Below, piece by piece: positions 35,738-44,835 of a stretch of DNA of 64,000 nucleotides. The stretch spans positions 47,159 to 111,158 of the forward strand of contig JAPLTX010000032.1 in the NCBI GenBank assembly GCA_026397915.1, given 5' to 3'. Position 1 is the first letter of the stretch. The number at the start of each line of letters is the position of its first letter. The notes under the pieces are model-generated. The model had not been told where the DNA came from and ran no database searches. It was given only the letters and a program-made list of their open reading frames with translations. This DNA is from Verrucomicrobiota bacterium (GTDB lineage: Bacteria > Verrucomicrobiota > Verrucomicrobiia > CAIQCK01). The translations under genes were made by a program, and so were the position numbers.

Positions 35738-36796
35738 ATGGTCTGTTTGTTTCTGGCTGCCGCGCTCAACGTGTCGTTCACCGTGACGAACGACACGCCT
35801 GTGTCGCGTCAGCACGCGCTGGTGGCCGCCGAACTGCCTCTCCCCGCGGGCGCCGCGAGCGATGCGAAGCAACTTCGCGTGCTCGGCTACGACCAGCTTT
35901 CCGTGGCGGCGCAGATCGCGGCGCAGGCCCACTGGCCCGATGGCTCGATAAAAAACGTTCTCGTTCTTTTCACCGCCGACATCGAGCCGGCCGAAACCAA
36001 GACGTGGTCGCTCACCACAGGCTGCTCGACGACGCGTCTGCGAGAGGAAGCGCGCACAGCCACCGAGGACGGCGTTCTCATGCTGAATACCGGCAGGATG
36101 TATTACCGCGTCGGCGACCATCTCGGATCGCTCACAGTCGCGTCAACCGATGGCGAGGCATTCGTCGCTGGCCCGCCCGAACGCGAAGTCGTCGAGAAAA
36201 CCGGACCGGTGTGTGCTGTCATTCGACGCGATGGTTATCTAACGCGCGGCGGTGAGAAGCCGTTCCGTTACACGCAGCGATACGTCGTCATCGCCGGCCA
36301 GCCCGCTGCGCGTGTAACCACGCGCATTGAAACCGCAGCCGGCTCCAACACCATCCCGGTCAAATGCGCATGGATGACCATCCGTCCCGCCGCACAACAC
36401 CGGAAGTCCATCGTCCTCGCCACGGCCAGCGGCATGAACACGCTCGCGCCCGGCGACACGCGCCGCCTCGAGCAGCCGAAGGTGGATGCGCGGCTCGTCT
36501 CCGACCGCCAACATCCGGGCTGGCTCGACTTTCGCGGGGACGCGAGCGCGATGTTGTTTGCAGTGAAACTTTTCTGGCAGCGCGCACCAAAAGCCATGGA
36601 GATCAAGGCCGACGGGACCGCACGCTACGAGATCCGCTCAGCCGCCGCTCCGCCGTTGCCCCTGACGGCCAGCACAGCGTTGGAGGATGAGTTCCTTCTT
36701 TGGTTTCACCCCGCCGGCGAGGATTTCGACAACGCGGTGGCAGAAATGAACCAGCCGCTGAAGGCTGTCATCAAACCGGCCGTCACGAAGCCGTGA
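35738..36796 (+). CDS. PcRGLX/YetA-like N-terminal RIFT-barrel protein (polysaccharide lyase-related)
   Basis: 352 aa with a short hydrophobic start. The opening VTNDTPVSRQHALVAAELPL, then LRVLGYDQLSVAAQ and WPDGSIKNVLVLFTADI, match the N-terminal RIFT barrel found in exo-rhamnogalacturonan-lyase-like (PcRGLX/YetA) proteins. The (alpha/alpha) catalytic barrel is absent, so this is a stand-alone or reduced form. It probably binds or acts on carbohydrate outside the cytoplasm. It overlaps the convergent pseudouridine synthase gene by 14 nt. Confidence 0.6.
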   Translation: MVCLFLAAALNVSFTVTNDTPVSRQHALVAAELPLPAGAASDAKQLRVLGYDQLSVAAQIAAQAHWPDGSIKNVLVLFTADIEPAETKTWSLTTGCSTTRLREEARTATEDGVLMLNTGRMYYRVGDHLGSLTVASTDGEAFVAGPPEREVVEKTGPVCAVIRRDGYLTRGGEKPFRYTQRYVVIAGQPAARVTTRIETAAGSNTIPVKCAWMTIRPAAQHRKSIVLATASGMNTLAPGDTRRLEQPKVDARLVSDRQHPGWLDFRGDASAMLFAVKLFWQRAPKAMEIKADGTARYEIRSAAAPPLPLTASTALEDEFLLWFHPAGEDFDNAVAEMNQPLKAVIKPAVTKP

Positions 36797-37505
36797 CGCG
36801 TTTCCAGAATTCCGCCAGATCGTCGGGCAACGGTGCAAACCATTCCACCGGCTCCGGTGCGCCATACGGCACCACGAGCCGGATCGCGTGCAACGCCTGC
36901 CGCGGCAGCAGCAGTTTCTCCAGCAACGCCGGCGTCACGCCCGTCTCGATAAACGTCAGGTAGAGCCGTTCGTCACCACCGTAAATCTTGTCGCCAACCA
37001 CCGGATGCCCAACGTGCGCCAAGTGCACGCGAATCTGGTGCGCCCTGCCCGTGTGCAACCGCACTCGCAGCATGGTGAACCGCTCCGCCCGCCGCTCGAC
37101 CCACCATTCCGTCTGCGCGTGCTGGCCGTCCGGCTCGACGCCGCGCTTGATTGCCACCTCGCGGCCGGCCGCCAGCCCGATCGGCGCATCCACGAGGCCG
37201 TGCTCAGCGGCAACGCGCCCGTGAACGATGGCGAGGTATTCCTTGAGCACCTGTTTCTTCAGGAACGCCCGATGGAGTTGCGCCGCCATCACTGCATCCT
37301 TCGCGATCAACATTAGCCCGCTCGTTTCGCGGTCGAGCCGGTTCACCATGAACGCCTCGCTGCGACCAAGGTAGGCGCGCACGCGCCCGACCAGGCTGGA
37401 GAGCGGGCCGTTCTTTGACGGATGGCAGACGAGATCGGCCGGCTTGTTCACCACCAGCAGCCGGTTATCCTCAAACACAACATCCACCAAAGGTGTTTCG
37501 CTCAC
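36783..37505 (-). CDS. RluA/RluD-family pseudouridine synthase
   Basis: 240 aa from the GTG at 37505 ([13 protein letters not shown]); an ATG at 37553 would add 16 poorly conserved residues. The catalytic motif [16 protein letters not shown] carries the essential Asp. The family motif [20 protein letters not shown] follows near residue 160, and LHA.RL near the end. It isomerises uridines in rRNA or tRNA. There is no N-terminal S4 domain, so it is RluA/RluC-like in build. The target site is unknown. Confidence 0.88.
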   Translation of the reverse strand: MSETPLVDVVFEDNRLLVVNKPADLVCHPSKNGPLSSLVGRVRAYLGRSEAFMVNRLDRETSGLMLIAKDAVMAAQLHRAFLKKQVLKEYLAIVHGRVAAEHGLVDAPIGLAAGREVAIKRGVEPDGQHAQTEWWVERRAERFTMLRVRLHTGRAHQIRVHLAHVGHPVVGDKIYGGDERLYLTFIETGVTPALLEKLLLPRQALHAIRLVVPYGAPEPVEWFAPLPDDLAEFWKRVTAS

Positions 37506-37597
37506 GTCGCCACAGTAACCGACTCCGCGCGCGCAGAAAAGCCATGCTGGCAAAAACTTCGCCGACCCTCTACCATCCGCCGCAAAGGAACAGACTC

Positions 37598-38992
37598 ATG
37601 AGACCTCACATGACTTGCCGCCCACTCCGTTGCTCCATCAACCTCGCCTTGCTGCTCGTTACCTTGTGCGCGTTCGCGGCCACGGCCTCCAACGAGGGAT
37701 TGCGTCTTGCCACGTTCGACGTGGATGTCACGCCGCCGGTCGGCTCGATGCTGGCTTACGATCCCGTGGTCCGCGTGGACGAACTGACATTGCGATGCCG
37801 CGGCATCGTGCTCATCGGCGCGGACCAGCCGATTGTGTTGTGCGCCGTGGATTGGATTGGCATCGCCAACGAATCGCAGGATGCCTTTCGCGAGGCGCTC
37901 GCCAAGGCCGCGCGCACGACGCCGGAGCGGGTCGCCATCCACACGCTGCACCAGCATGACGCGCCCGGCTGCGATTTCACGGCGGAAGGACTTTTGAAAA
38001 AGGCGGGAGCGAAAGACCTCGGCCGCTTTGAGAGCACATTCCAACGAAAAGCGATCAGCCGCGCGGCGCCGGCGGTGCAGGCGTCCATTGCGAAGGCGCA
38101 GCCGCTGACCTACTGCGGTTGGGGCGAGGCCGACGTGAAGGAAGTGGCGTCAAACCGCCGCATTCCCGGCCCCGACGGCCGCATCCGCGCCACGCGCTAC
38201 ACCGCGTGCAAAGATCCGAAGTTGCGGGCGGAGCCGGAAGGCGTCATTGACCCACGCGTATCGCTGCTGAGCTTCTGGAACGACGACGCGCCGCTCGCGG
38301 TCTTGAGCTACTACGCCTGTCATCCGCAGAGCTACTACCGCATGGGCATTCCGAGTCCGGATTTTCCCGCCATTGCGCGATTCTTCCGCCAACAGGCCGT
38401 GCCGGAGGCGTTGCACGTGCACTTCAACGGCGCAGGCGGGAACCTCGGCGCGGGCAAATACAACGATGGTTCGCGAGAGAATCGTGTCGCTCTCGCGCTG
38501 CGACTTGCCGACGGCATGAAGCGCGCTTGGGACGCGACGAAGGTGTTTCCTGTTTCCGCATCGTGCGTCCAGTGGCGCGTGGAGCCGGTGGCGTTGCCGC
38601 TGGGCAAACATCTCGACGAAACTAAATTGCGCGCCGACATGGCAAATCAGAAAGACCCGAAGATTGCCCTGAACGCCGCCGACCACCTCGCATGGGTGCT
38701 GCGTTGCAAAAGCGGACATCGCATTCCCATCGCGATGTTGGCTGTGGGCGATGCGCGCGTGCTGCACATGCCGGGCGAGTTGTTTGTGGAGTATCAACTG
38801 GCCGCCAAGAAGATGCGCTCCGACCTTCATGTCGCAATGGCGGCGTATGGCGACTACGGCCCCGGCTACATCGGCACCGCGCGGGCGTATGAAGAAGGTG
38901 GTTATGAAACCAGCAAGCCCGCCTCCGACGTCTCACCGGAAGTGGAAGCGGTGCTGACGAACGCCATGCGGAAGCTATTGGAAGTGAAATGA
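37598..38992 (+). CDS. Secreted neutral-ceramidase-fold protein (divergent, no Ser nucleophile)
   Basis: 464 aa from ATG 37598, with a signal peptide ([15 protein letters not shown]). The start [16 protein letters not shown] is the typical opening of the neutral/alkaline ceramidase N-terminal domain. [10 protein letters not shown] is the zinc HxH site and [10 protein letters not shown] the later zinc His. The position where true ceramidases have GD(V/M)SPN reads [10 protein letters not shown], so the catalytic Ser is missing. An amidase or esterase acting on lipid or glycan is possible. Paralogues are at 44836, 46275 and 57683. Confidence 0.7.
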   Translation: MRPHMTCRPLRCSINLALLLVTLCAFAATASNEGLRLATFDVDVTPPVGSMLAYDPVVRVDELTLRCRGIVLIGADQPIVLCAVDWIGIANESQDAFREALAKAARTTPERVAIHTLHQHDAPGCDFTAEGLLKKAGAKDLGRFESTFQRKAISRAAPAVQASIAKAQPLTYCGWGEADVKEVASNRRIPGPDGRIRATRYTACKDPKLRAEPEGVIDPRVSLLSFWNDDAPLAVLSYYACHPQSYYRMGIPSPDFPAIARFFRQQAVPEALHVHFNGAGGNLGAGKYNDGSRENRVALALRLADGMKRAWDATKVFPVSASCVQWRVEPVALPLGKHLDETKLRADMANQKDPKIALNAADHLAWVLRCKSGHRIPIAMLAVGDARVLHMPGELFVEYQLAAKKMRSDLHVAMAAYGDYGPGYIGTARAYEEGGYETSKPASDVSPEVEAVLTNAMRKLLEVK

Positions 38993-39098
38993 TTCCTTGA
39001 AGTTTGTGAGGACAATTCTCGTGCAATCGCTTGTTTCAGAGCAGCGCGCCGCTACAATACCACCTTTCGCATCCCGGCCTTTGCGAGTCTGACGAAAC

Positions 39099-40280
39099 AT
39101 GCTCCGCCAGCAAACAACCGCGAGCGCTGAAATGGCCGTTTCTGCCAAAAGCGGCCGACTGGCATCGCTCGACGCGTTACGCGGGTTGGACATGTTTTGG
39201 ATCGTCGGAGGCAGCTCCGTGGCAGTCGCGGCAGCCAAGGCCAGCGGCATGTCCTGGCTCGAATGGGTTCCCGTCCAGATGAAACACGTGGCATGGGACG
39301 GGTTCCGCTTTTATGACTTGATCTTCCCGCTGTTCCTGTTCATGATCGGTGTCGCGATCCCCTACGCACTGGGCAAGCGGCTCAGCCGCAGCGACAGTCG
39401 CGCGAGAATCTACGGGCATCTTCTCTTTCGCGTCGCAGTCATGATCGTGCTGGGCATGATGGTCAACGGCAGTTTACTGACCTTCGATCCAAAGAAGTTT
39501 GAACTGACCTACAGCGTGCTCCAGATGCTCGCGCTGGGCTATTTCGTCGCGGCGGTCTTGTATTTGAACCTGAGCCTGCGGAACCAGATCGTCGCCACAG
39601 TCGTGATGCTCGTCGGCTATTGGGCGCTGCTGGCATTCGTGCCCGGGCCCGGCCATGAGATCGGGAAATTCCACGAAGGCTGCAACGTCGGCGACTGGGT
39701 GACGGAGTGGCTTTTCGGCAAGTGGCGCGGCCAGCAGATCGGCTGGGTCGTCGGCATTCTTGGCCACGCTTCGACAGCGATGCTCGGCATCTTTGCAGGA
39801 CAGTTGCTCCGCTCCGGCTTAGGCGCGTGGCAGAAGCTGCGCTGGCTGGCCGTGCTCGGTGTCGGCTGCCTCGTGGCCGGAGTATTCTGGAGCGGCTGGA
39901 TCACGGAGTGGATTCCAGGGGCGTGGAGTCAGTGGCCAATCTGGTTCCCTATCATCAAAGTCCGCTGGACGAGTTCTTATGTTCTCTATGCCGGCGGCAT
40001 CAGCTACCTGCTGTTGGCGCTCTGCTACCTGATCATTGACGTGTGGGGTTACCGCCGCTGGGCCGCGCCGTTCACAGCCATCGGCGCCAACTCGATCTTT
40101 GCCTACATGGCGTGGCAACTCTGCAGTTCGGCTTTTCGGCGCGTCTCAGAGGTATTTCTGGGTGGACTGAAGCCCTACGTCGGCCCGTGGCACGAAGCGA
40201 TCCTCGCCGCGGGGGCGCTCGCCGTTTTGTGGGTTTTGCTCGGCTACCTGTATCGCAAAGGAACTCTCATTCGCATCTGA
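39099..40280 (+). CDS. HGSNAT-like / DUF5009 membrane acyltransferase
   Basis: 393 aa with about ten membrane helices. The start RLASLDALRGLDMFWIVGGS and WDGFRFYDLIFPLFLFMIGV are the signature of the family related to heparan-alpha-glucosaminide N-acetyltransferase (NagX/YeiB-like). Such proteins carry acetyl groups from cytoplasmic acetyl-CoA across the membrane to amino sugars. It stands directly before the creatininase-sulfatase-sialidase operon (29 nt gap), consistent with glycosaminoglycan or amino-sugar processing. Confidence 0.8.
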   Translation: MLRQQTTASAEMAVSAKSGRLASLDALRGLDMFWIVGGSSVAVAAAKASGMSWLEWVPVQMKHVAWDGFRFYDLIFPLFLFMIGVAIPYALGKRLSRSDSRARIYGHLLFRVAVMIVLGMMVNGSLLTFDPKKFELTYSVLQMLALGYFVAAVLYLNLSLRNQIVATVVMLVGYWALLAFVPGPGHEIGKFHEGCNVGDWVTEWLFGKWRGQQIGWVVGILGHASTAMLGIFAGQLLRSGLGAWQKLRWLAVLGVGCLVAGVFWSGWITEWIPGAWSQWPIWFPIIKVRWTSSYVLYAGGISYLLLALCYLIIDVWGYRRWAAPFTAIGANSIFAYMAWQLCSSAFRRVSEVFLGGLKPYVGPWHEAILAAGALAVLWVLLGYLYRKGTLIRI

Positions 40281-40309
40281 GCGACAAGTTCAAACAAGAA
40301 AGGAGTGCC

Positions 40310-41152
40310 ATGTCACGCGCAACGCGTTTCTCACGACGGCGTTTTCTCCAACTCACCGGCGCTGCATTGCCCGCTTCCGTGCTCGCCGCCCCGCCATCAG
40401 CCAAACCAAAATCGCACAAGTATGAGGATCTTCTGCCGGAAGAGTTTTATGAGGAACTCCAACGCGCGCCCATCGCCTACTGGGGCTGCGGCGCAATGGA
40501 AGAGCATGGCCTCCAGAACTCGTTCGCCGTGGATTTGTTCACCGCATATGAAATCTGTCTGCGGGCCGCGAAGATTTCTGGTGGCATCGTTTTCCCGCCC
40601 GTGCCGTTTGCTCCAGCCTACATGCCGCCGAGCCTGACACGCCGAGAACTGCGCGAGAAGACCAAGGAGCTTTTCCCGCCAAGCCTCTGGGTCAGTGGCG
40701 AACTCTGCAAACAAATCTACATCGAGCTGCTCGAATCGCTCGCCGACCTTGGCTTCAAGTCCTGCATCGCGTTCAGCGGTCACGCGCCGGGCGACGGGCT
40801 GCTCCAACAGATCGAGAAGGAACTCGGCGGCAAAGTCGGCGGCATGAAGTTCTGGGGCGGCGGCACGGTGAGCATCCTGCGCGACCACCTCAAGGAAGTG
40901 GCGAAGGACCATCCGCTCGGCATGGGCCATGGCATGATGTGGGAAACCTCGCTCGTCATGGCATTGCGTCCAGAGTGGGTTGACCTGCCGCGCGCAAAAC
41001 GCATTAAGGACTATCCGCGGCCTTCGCAACTATCCAAACAGCCACAGAAGAACCTTGACGACATTGCCAACGCCAACGCCGACTTCGGCAATCGCGAACT
41101 CAACCTCGCAGCGGAGCGCGCCGCCAAGCTGGCTCGCGAGATGTTGCAGTGA
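40310..41152 (+). CDS. Tat-exported creatininase-family amidohydrolase
   Basis: 280 aa from ATG 40310, which has a strong AAAGGAG upstream. It has a twin-arginine signal (SRRRFLQLTGAAL). The creatininase fold is recognised by the metal site GAMEEHGLQNSFAVDLFTA (E-x-H...D), then AFSGHAPGDGL and later GMGHGMMWETS, which give the His/Glu ligands. Relatives hydrolyse cyclic amides (creatinine, mycofactocin peptides, and others). Periplasmic location is unusual for the family. It overlaps the sulfatase gene by 4 nt. Confidence 0.8.
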   Translation: MSRATRFSRRRFLQLTGAALPASVLAAPPSAKPKSHKYEDLLPEEFYEELQRAPIAYWGCGAMEEHGLQNSFAVDLFTAYEICLRAAKISGGIVFPPVPFAPAYMPPSLTRRELREKTKELFPPSLWVSGELCKQIYIELLESLADLGFKSCIAFSGHAPGDGLLQQIEKELGGKVGGMKFWGGGTVSILRDHLKEVAKDHPLGMGHGMMWETSLVMALRPEWVDLPRAKRIKDYPRPSQLSKQPQKNLDDIANANADFGNRELNLAAERAAKLAREMLQ

Positions 41153-42678
41153 TCGAAAGAAGCGATTTGATGAAGCAGCCACGCAAACTCTTCGCAGCGG
41201 CAGTCATTGGCGTTGCGGTAGGCATGGCTGGCGTCGCGATGAGCGCACAAGCGGCGGGCGCAAAGCGCCCCAACATCCTCTGGCTGGTCGGCGAGAACAT
41301 CAAACTCGACCTCGGCTGCTACGGTGAGAAACTCGTCCGCACACCGAACCTCGACCGACTTGCCGCTGAGGGCGTCCGCTACACGCGCGTGTTCTCGACC
41401 AACCCCGCCTGTGCGCCAAGCCGCTCGGCATTCTTCACCGGGATGTATCAGACCACGACCGACACACACCACATGCGGTCGCATCGCAACGACGCCTTCC
41501 GCCTCCCGCCCGGCGTGCGACCGGTCACCCATTGGCTGCGCGACGCGGGTTACTTCACCGCGAACATCAAGACCATCGGCGACCGCAGCGTCGGCACTGG
41601 CAAGCTCGACCTCAACTTCGTCAACGAAGGTCCCATCTACGAGTCCGACGACTGGAACGCGCTCAAGTCACGCCAGCCGTTCTTCGCCGTCGTCAACTCC
41701 CACGAAGTCGAATACGACATCTACGACCGCCAGAGCGCAAAGAAGTCGCGCGTCGAGTGGGTAGGCGAGCGCGAGCATCCACAGATCGCCACGGCCAAAA
41801 ACGTCACGCCGCCACCCTATTATCCCGACCATCCCGTCGTCCGGCAAGAATGGGCGCGTTACCTCAACTCCGTCTCCGGCATGGACCGCCGCATCGGTTG
41901 GGTGCTGGAACAGTTGCGCGCCGACAGATTGGAAGACGACACCGTCATCCTCTTCTTCTCCGACAACGGCCGGCTGGAAGCGCGCGGCATCCATTGGTGC
42001 TACGACAGCGGCCTCCACGTGCCCATGATCGTGCGCTGGCCAAAGAACTTCCCCACACCGCCGCAGGTCAAGCCCGGTGCCGTCAATGACCAGGTCGTCA
42101 GCTTGCTCGACGTGACCGCCACCACACTGGCCATCGCGGGTGTGCCGCGACCACCATTGATGCAAGGCCGCGTCTTCCTCGGCGCGCCGGCCGATCCGCC
42201 GCGGCAGTATGCGTTTAGCGCGCGTGACCGTATTGACGAGACCGTCCAGCGTATCCGCTCGGTCCGCGATGCGCGCTGGCGTTACATTCGCAATTTCACG
42301 CCCGGCCCGACGTTCGCTTCGCTCAACCGCTACAAGGAGAAATGCTTCCTCGTCATCCCGCTGATGCGCGAGTTGCAGGCGCAGGGCAAACTCACCGGCC
42401 CACCGGCCGACCTGATGACAATGCGTGGGCCTGGCGAGGAACTTTATGACATCGACGCCGACCCATTCGAAATCCACAACCTCGTGAACTCCGCCCAACC
42501 GGCACACCGCGAAGCCCTGCTTCGCCTCCGTGCTGCGCTGGACAAGTGGATTGTCGAGACCGGCGACCGAGGCGAGTTTCCGGAACCGCCCGAAGTCGCG
42601 GCCCCGTTCGAGAAGGAAATGCACGACTGGTTCGGCACGCCGGCGTGGTATCATTCACCCAAAGGACAAACACCATGA
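41149..42678 (+). CDS. Secreted sulfatase (formylglycine-type, Cys)
   Basis: 509 aa from a GTG overlapping the upstream stop (GTGA); ATG 41170 is an alternative. The signal peptide is around residues 8-35. NILWLVGENIKLDLGCYGE begins the alkaline-phosphatase fold. NPACAPSRSAFFTG is the C-x-P-S-R sulfatase signature whose Cys becomes formylglycine. FFSDNGRLEARG and the C-terminal ELYDIDADPFEIHNL are also typical. Members of this branch remove sulfate from carbohydrates. It needs a formylglycine-generating enzyme, which is not encoded in this window. Confidence 0.9.
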   Translation: MIERSDLMKQPRKLFAAAVIGVAVGMAGVAMSAQAAGAKRPNILWLVGENIKLDLGCYGEKLVRTPNLDRLAAEGVRYTRVFSTNPACAPSRSAFFTGMYQTTTDTHHMRSHRNDAFRLPPGVRPVTHWLRDAGYFTANIKTIGDRSVGTGKLDLNFVNEGPIYESDDWNALKSRQPFFAVVNSHEVEYDIYDRQSAKKSRVEWVGEREHPQIATAKNVTPPPYYPDHPVVRQEWARYLNSVSGMDRRIGWVLEQLRADRLEDDTVILFFSDNGRLEARGIHWCYDSGLHVPMIVRWPKNFPTPPQVKPGAVNDQVVSLLDVTATTLAIAGVPRPPLMQGRVFLGAPADPPRQYAFSARDRIDETVQRIRSVRDARWRYIRNFTPGPTFASLNRYKEKCFLVIPLMRELQAQGKLTGPPADLMTMRGPGEELYDIDADPFEIHNLVNSAQPAHREALLRLRAALDKWIVETGDRGEFPEPPEVAAPFEKEMHDWFGTPAWYHSPKGQTP

Positions 42679-43736
42679 ACACTGTCATCCGCTTCGTCTC
42701 AATCATTGCTTTCGGGCTGTCGGCCTTCAGCAGCCTCGCGGCAGATGAGGAACTGCCTCGCGTGACGGTTTCCAATCTGCGGCGTGTCTTCCACAACGGC
42801 GAGCACAACGCGTTCACCGACCTCGTGCGGTTCAAGGGCAGGTTCTATCTGGCGTTCCGTAGTTGCCCGGACGGCCACATGGTCTTTCCCACGTCGTCCA
42901 TCATCATCCTCGCCAGCGACGACACGAAGGAATGGAAACAGGTGCATCGCTTCAACGTCCCCCTGCGCGACACGCGCGACGCGCATCTTCTCGTCTTCAA
43001 GGACAAGCTCTTCGTCTATACCGGCACGTGGTATAGCGGCCCGACCGTGCTCGCTCGGGAGGACTACGACCTCAACAAACACCTCGGCTACGCCGCGTGG
43101 ACTGACGACGGCGCGAGGTGGCACAGCCCGATCATGCTCGAAGGCACCTTCGGCCATTACATCTGGCGGGCCGCGGCGTTCGGCGATAAGGCGTATCTCT
43201 GCGGCCGACGAAACATCGGGTTCGCAGTCGGCGTGCGCGGCGAAGGTCGCAAGGTCGAGTCACTGATGCTGGAGAGCGACGACGGCCTCATCTGGCGCAA
43301 GCGCGCTGTGTTTCAGGAAATCGCCGGTGACGAGACAGCGTTCTTGTTTGAGCCGGATGGCAGCGTGCTCGGCGTGGGCCGTCGCGGCAGCGCCCCGGCA
43401 CAACTGCTGCGCGCCAAGCCGCCCTACACAAACTGGGACCGGAAAGACCTCGACCGTTACATCGGCGGCCCGTTAATAACGAAATGGGGCGAGCGCTACG
43501 TTGTTGGCGGCCGGCACACGACGAAGGCCGGTCCGAAGACATCGCTCTGCTGGTTGGTGGGCGACCAGTTGCATGAGTTCGCGGAGTTCCTCAGCGGCGG
43601 CGACAACTCCTATCCGGGCTTCATTGAACTCGCCCCCAACCGCGCGCTCGTCTCCTACTACTCCAGCCACGAGAAGGACGCGGCAGGCAAAACCATCACC
43701 GCGATCTACATGGCGGAGTTGGTGCTGGAAAAGTGA
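42675..43736 (+). CDS. Secreted sialidase/BNR-like beta-propeller protein
   Basis: 353 aa from ATG 42675, overlapping the sulfatase stop (ATGA). It has a signal peptide (IIAFGLSAFSSLAA). The repeats include degenerate Asp-box-like turns (ASDDTKEW, ESDDGLIW) and propeller blades such as FTDLVRFKGRFYLAFRS. This is the layout of exo-alpha-sialidase-like proteins. The catalytic residues of true sialidases cannot be assigned by eye, so a glycosidase of another specificity is possible. Confidence 0.7.
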   Translation: MNTVIRFVSIIAFGLSAFSSLAADEELPRVTVSNLRRVFHNGEHNAFTDLVRFKGRFYLAFRSCPDGHMVFPTSSIIILASDDTKEWKQVHRFNVPLRDTRDAHLLVFKDKLFVYTGTWYSGPTVLAREDYDLNKHLGYAAWTDDGARWHSPIMLEGTFGHYIWRAAAFGDKAYLCGRRNIGFAVGVRGEGRKVESLMLESDDGLIWRKRAVFQEIAGDETAFLFEPDGSVLGVGRRGSAPAQLLRAKPPYTNWDRKDLDRYIGGPLITKWGERYVVGGRHTTKAGPKTSLCWLVGDQLHEFAEFLSGGDNSYPGFIELAPNRALVSYYSSHEKDAAGKTITAIYMAELVLEK

Positions 43737-43757
43737 GTCGCTGAAAGGAAACCTGCC

Positions 43758-44834
43758 ATGACAGACCTGTCTCGTCGCGCCATGCTGAAATTGGGAACCG
43801 CCGGGTTCGCGGGGTCGGCATTGCCTGCGCTCTCGTCAGCGAACGAAACCGCCGGAAAGGCATGCGACGGTCTGTGCTCGCCCGCCATTACTATCCGCGC
43901 CCATCAACTGCTGAGCCTCGTCTGCGTCCTCGGCGGCGCGAAATGCCCGTTGATGGAAGCGGCCAAGGTGCGCGAGGTGTTGAAGCGGCTCAGCGCCGAT
44001 CCAACGACCACAATCCGTTTAATGTCGAGCGCGGACGAGATTCCGCATTACACAGCGCTTGGGGCAGAAACCAAGGCCACGCCGCATACGCAGGAGGTGC
44101 TGAATCGCAAACGCGACCTCGATGTGCTCCAGCGGCTTGGCCTTGCGCCGGGCGACACGCGCCGCGCCCGTTATCTCTACGAGTTGCTGTTCAAGAGAAT
44201 CGAGACACCGAAAGGCATCTGCGCCCATGACACGCCGGGATGGGAAGGCTGTCCGTTGGCGAAAAGCGGCGCGTATCAGCGCGTGCGCGCGAAAGGCTGG
44301 AAAGCGGTCGTGTATTGCCGAACGGACCAAGAGCGCGAGCAATATCGCCGCCGCAATGTCCAGCGCATCGAGACGAGTGACCGGCTTTTCGTCCGCCCGC
44401 ACCATCTGATGTGCCTGTCGTGCTGGTATGCCGGCGGCAAGAGCAAGTCGCCCCGGCCAAACGACACGTTGTTCGAGATCTGGCAGCGCATCCGCCGAGA
44501 GCCGGACGTGCACATCACGCTCGTCGAGGGGACCTGCATGGCGTGCGATTGCTGCGACGGCTTCCATCCATCCAACGGCCGCTGCGTCCATTCGTGCGGA
44601 CTGATCCGCGACTACAAAAAAGACCTCGACGTCTTCCAGAAGCTCGGTCTGATGCCCGGCGCGACGATGAAGGCGCGAGAGCTGTTCGCCATGCTCTTCC
44701 AACGCATCCCGTCCACTCGCGACATCTGCGCATACGGCGACGGCATCGAGCGCTCCGAGGAATGGAAGATTTGCAGCGGCCCCGACGGCAATCCCGGCTA
44801 CGCCGCGACGCGGCGAACCGGAATCTTCAACTGA
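43758..44834 (+). CDS. Tat-exported Cys-rich protein with duplicated DUF1284-like domain
   Basis: 358 aa, with a Tat-like signal (LSRRAMLKLGTAGFAG). The mature part is two copies of one domain: IRAHQLLSLVCVLGG...KRDLDVLQRLGLAPGD and VRPHHLMCLSCWYAGG...KKDLDVFQKLGLMPGA. Clustered cysteines occur in the second (GTCMACDCCDGFHP, CVHSCG) and in the first (CPLM, CAHD, GCPL). DUF1284-type proteins have this RPHHLLC start and Cys pattern, probably binding a metal or an Fe-S cluster. Tat export fits a cofactor loaded in the cytoplasm. Function is unknown. Confidence 0.65.
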   Translation: MTDLSRRAMLKLGTAGFAGSALPALSSANETAGKACDGLCSPAITIRAHQLLSLVCVLGGAKCPLMEAAKVREVLKRLSADPTTTIRLMSSADEIPHYTALGAETKATPHTQEVLNRKRDLDVLQRLGLAPGDTRRARYLYELLFKRIETPKGICAHDTPGWEGCPLAKSGAYQRVRAKGWKAVVYCRTDQEREQYRRRNVQRIETSDRLFVRPHHLMCLSCWYAGGKSKSPRPNDTLFEIWQRIRREPDVHITLVEGTCMACDCCDGFHPSNGRCVHSCGLIRDYKKDLDVFQKLGLMPGATMKARELFAMLFQRIPSTRDICAYGDGIERSEEWKICSGPDGNPGYAATRRTGIFN

Positions 44835-44835
44835 C

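Noticed and set aside
42675..43736. Firm call as an active sialidase
   Set aside because: Asp boxes are degenerate and the Arg triad cannot be placed, so only the fold is claimed.
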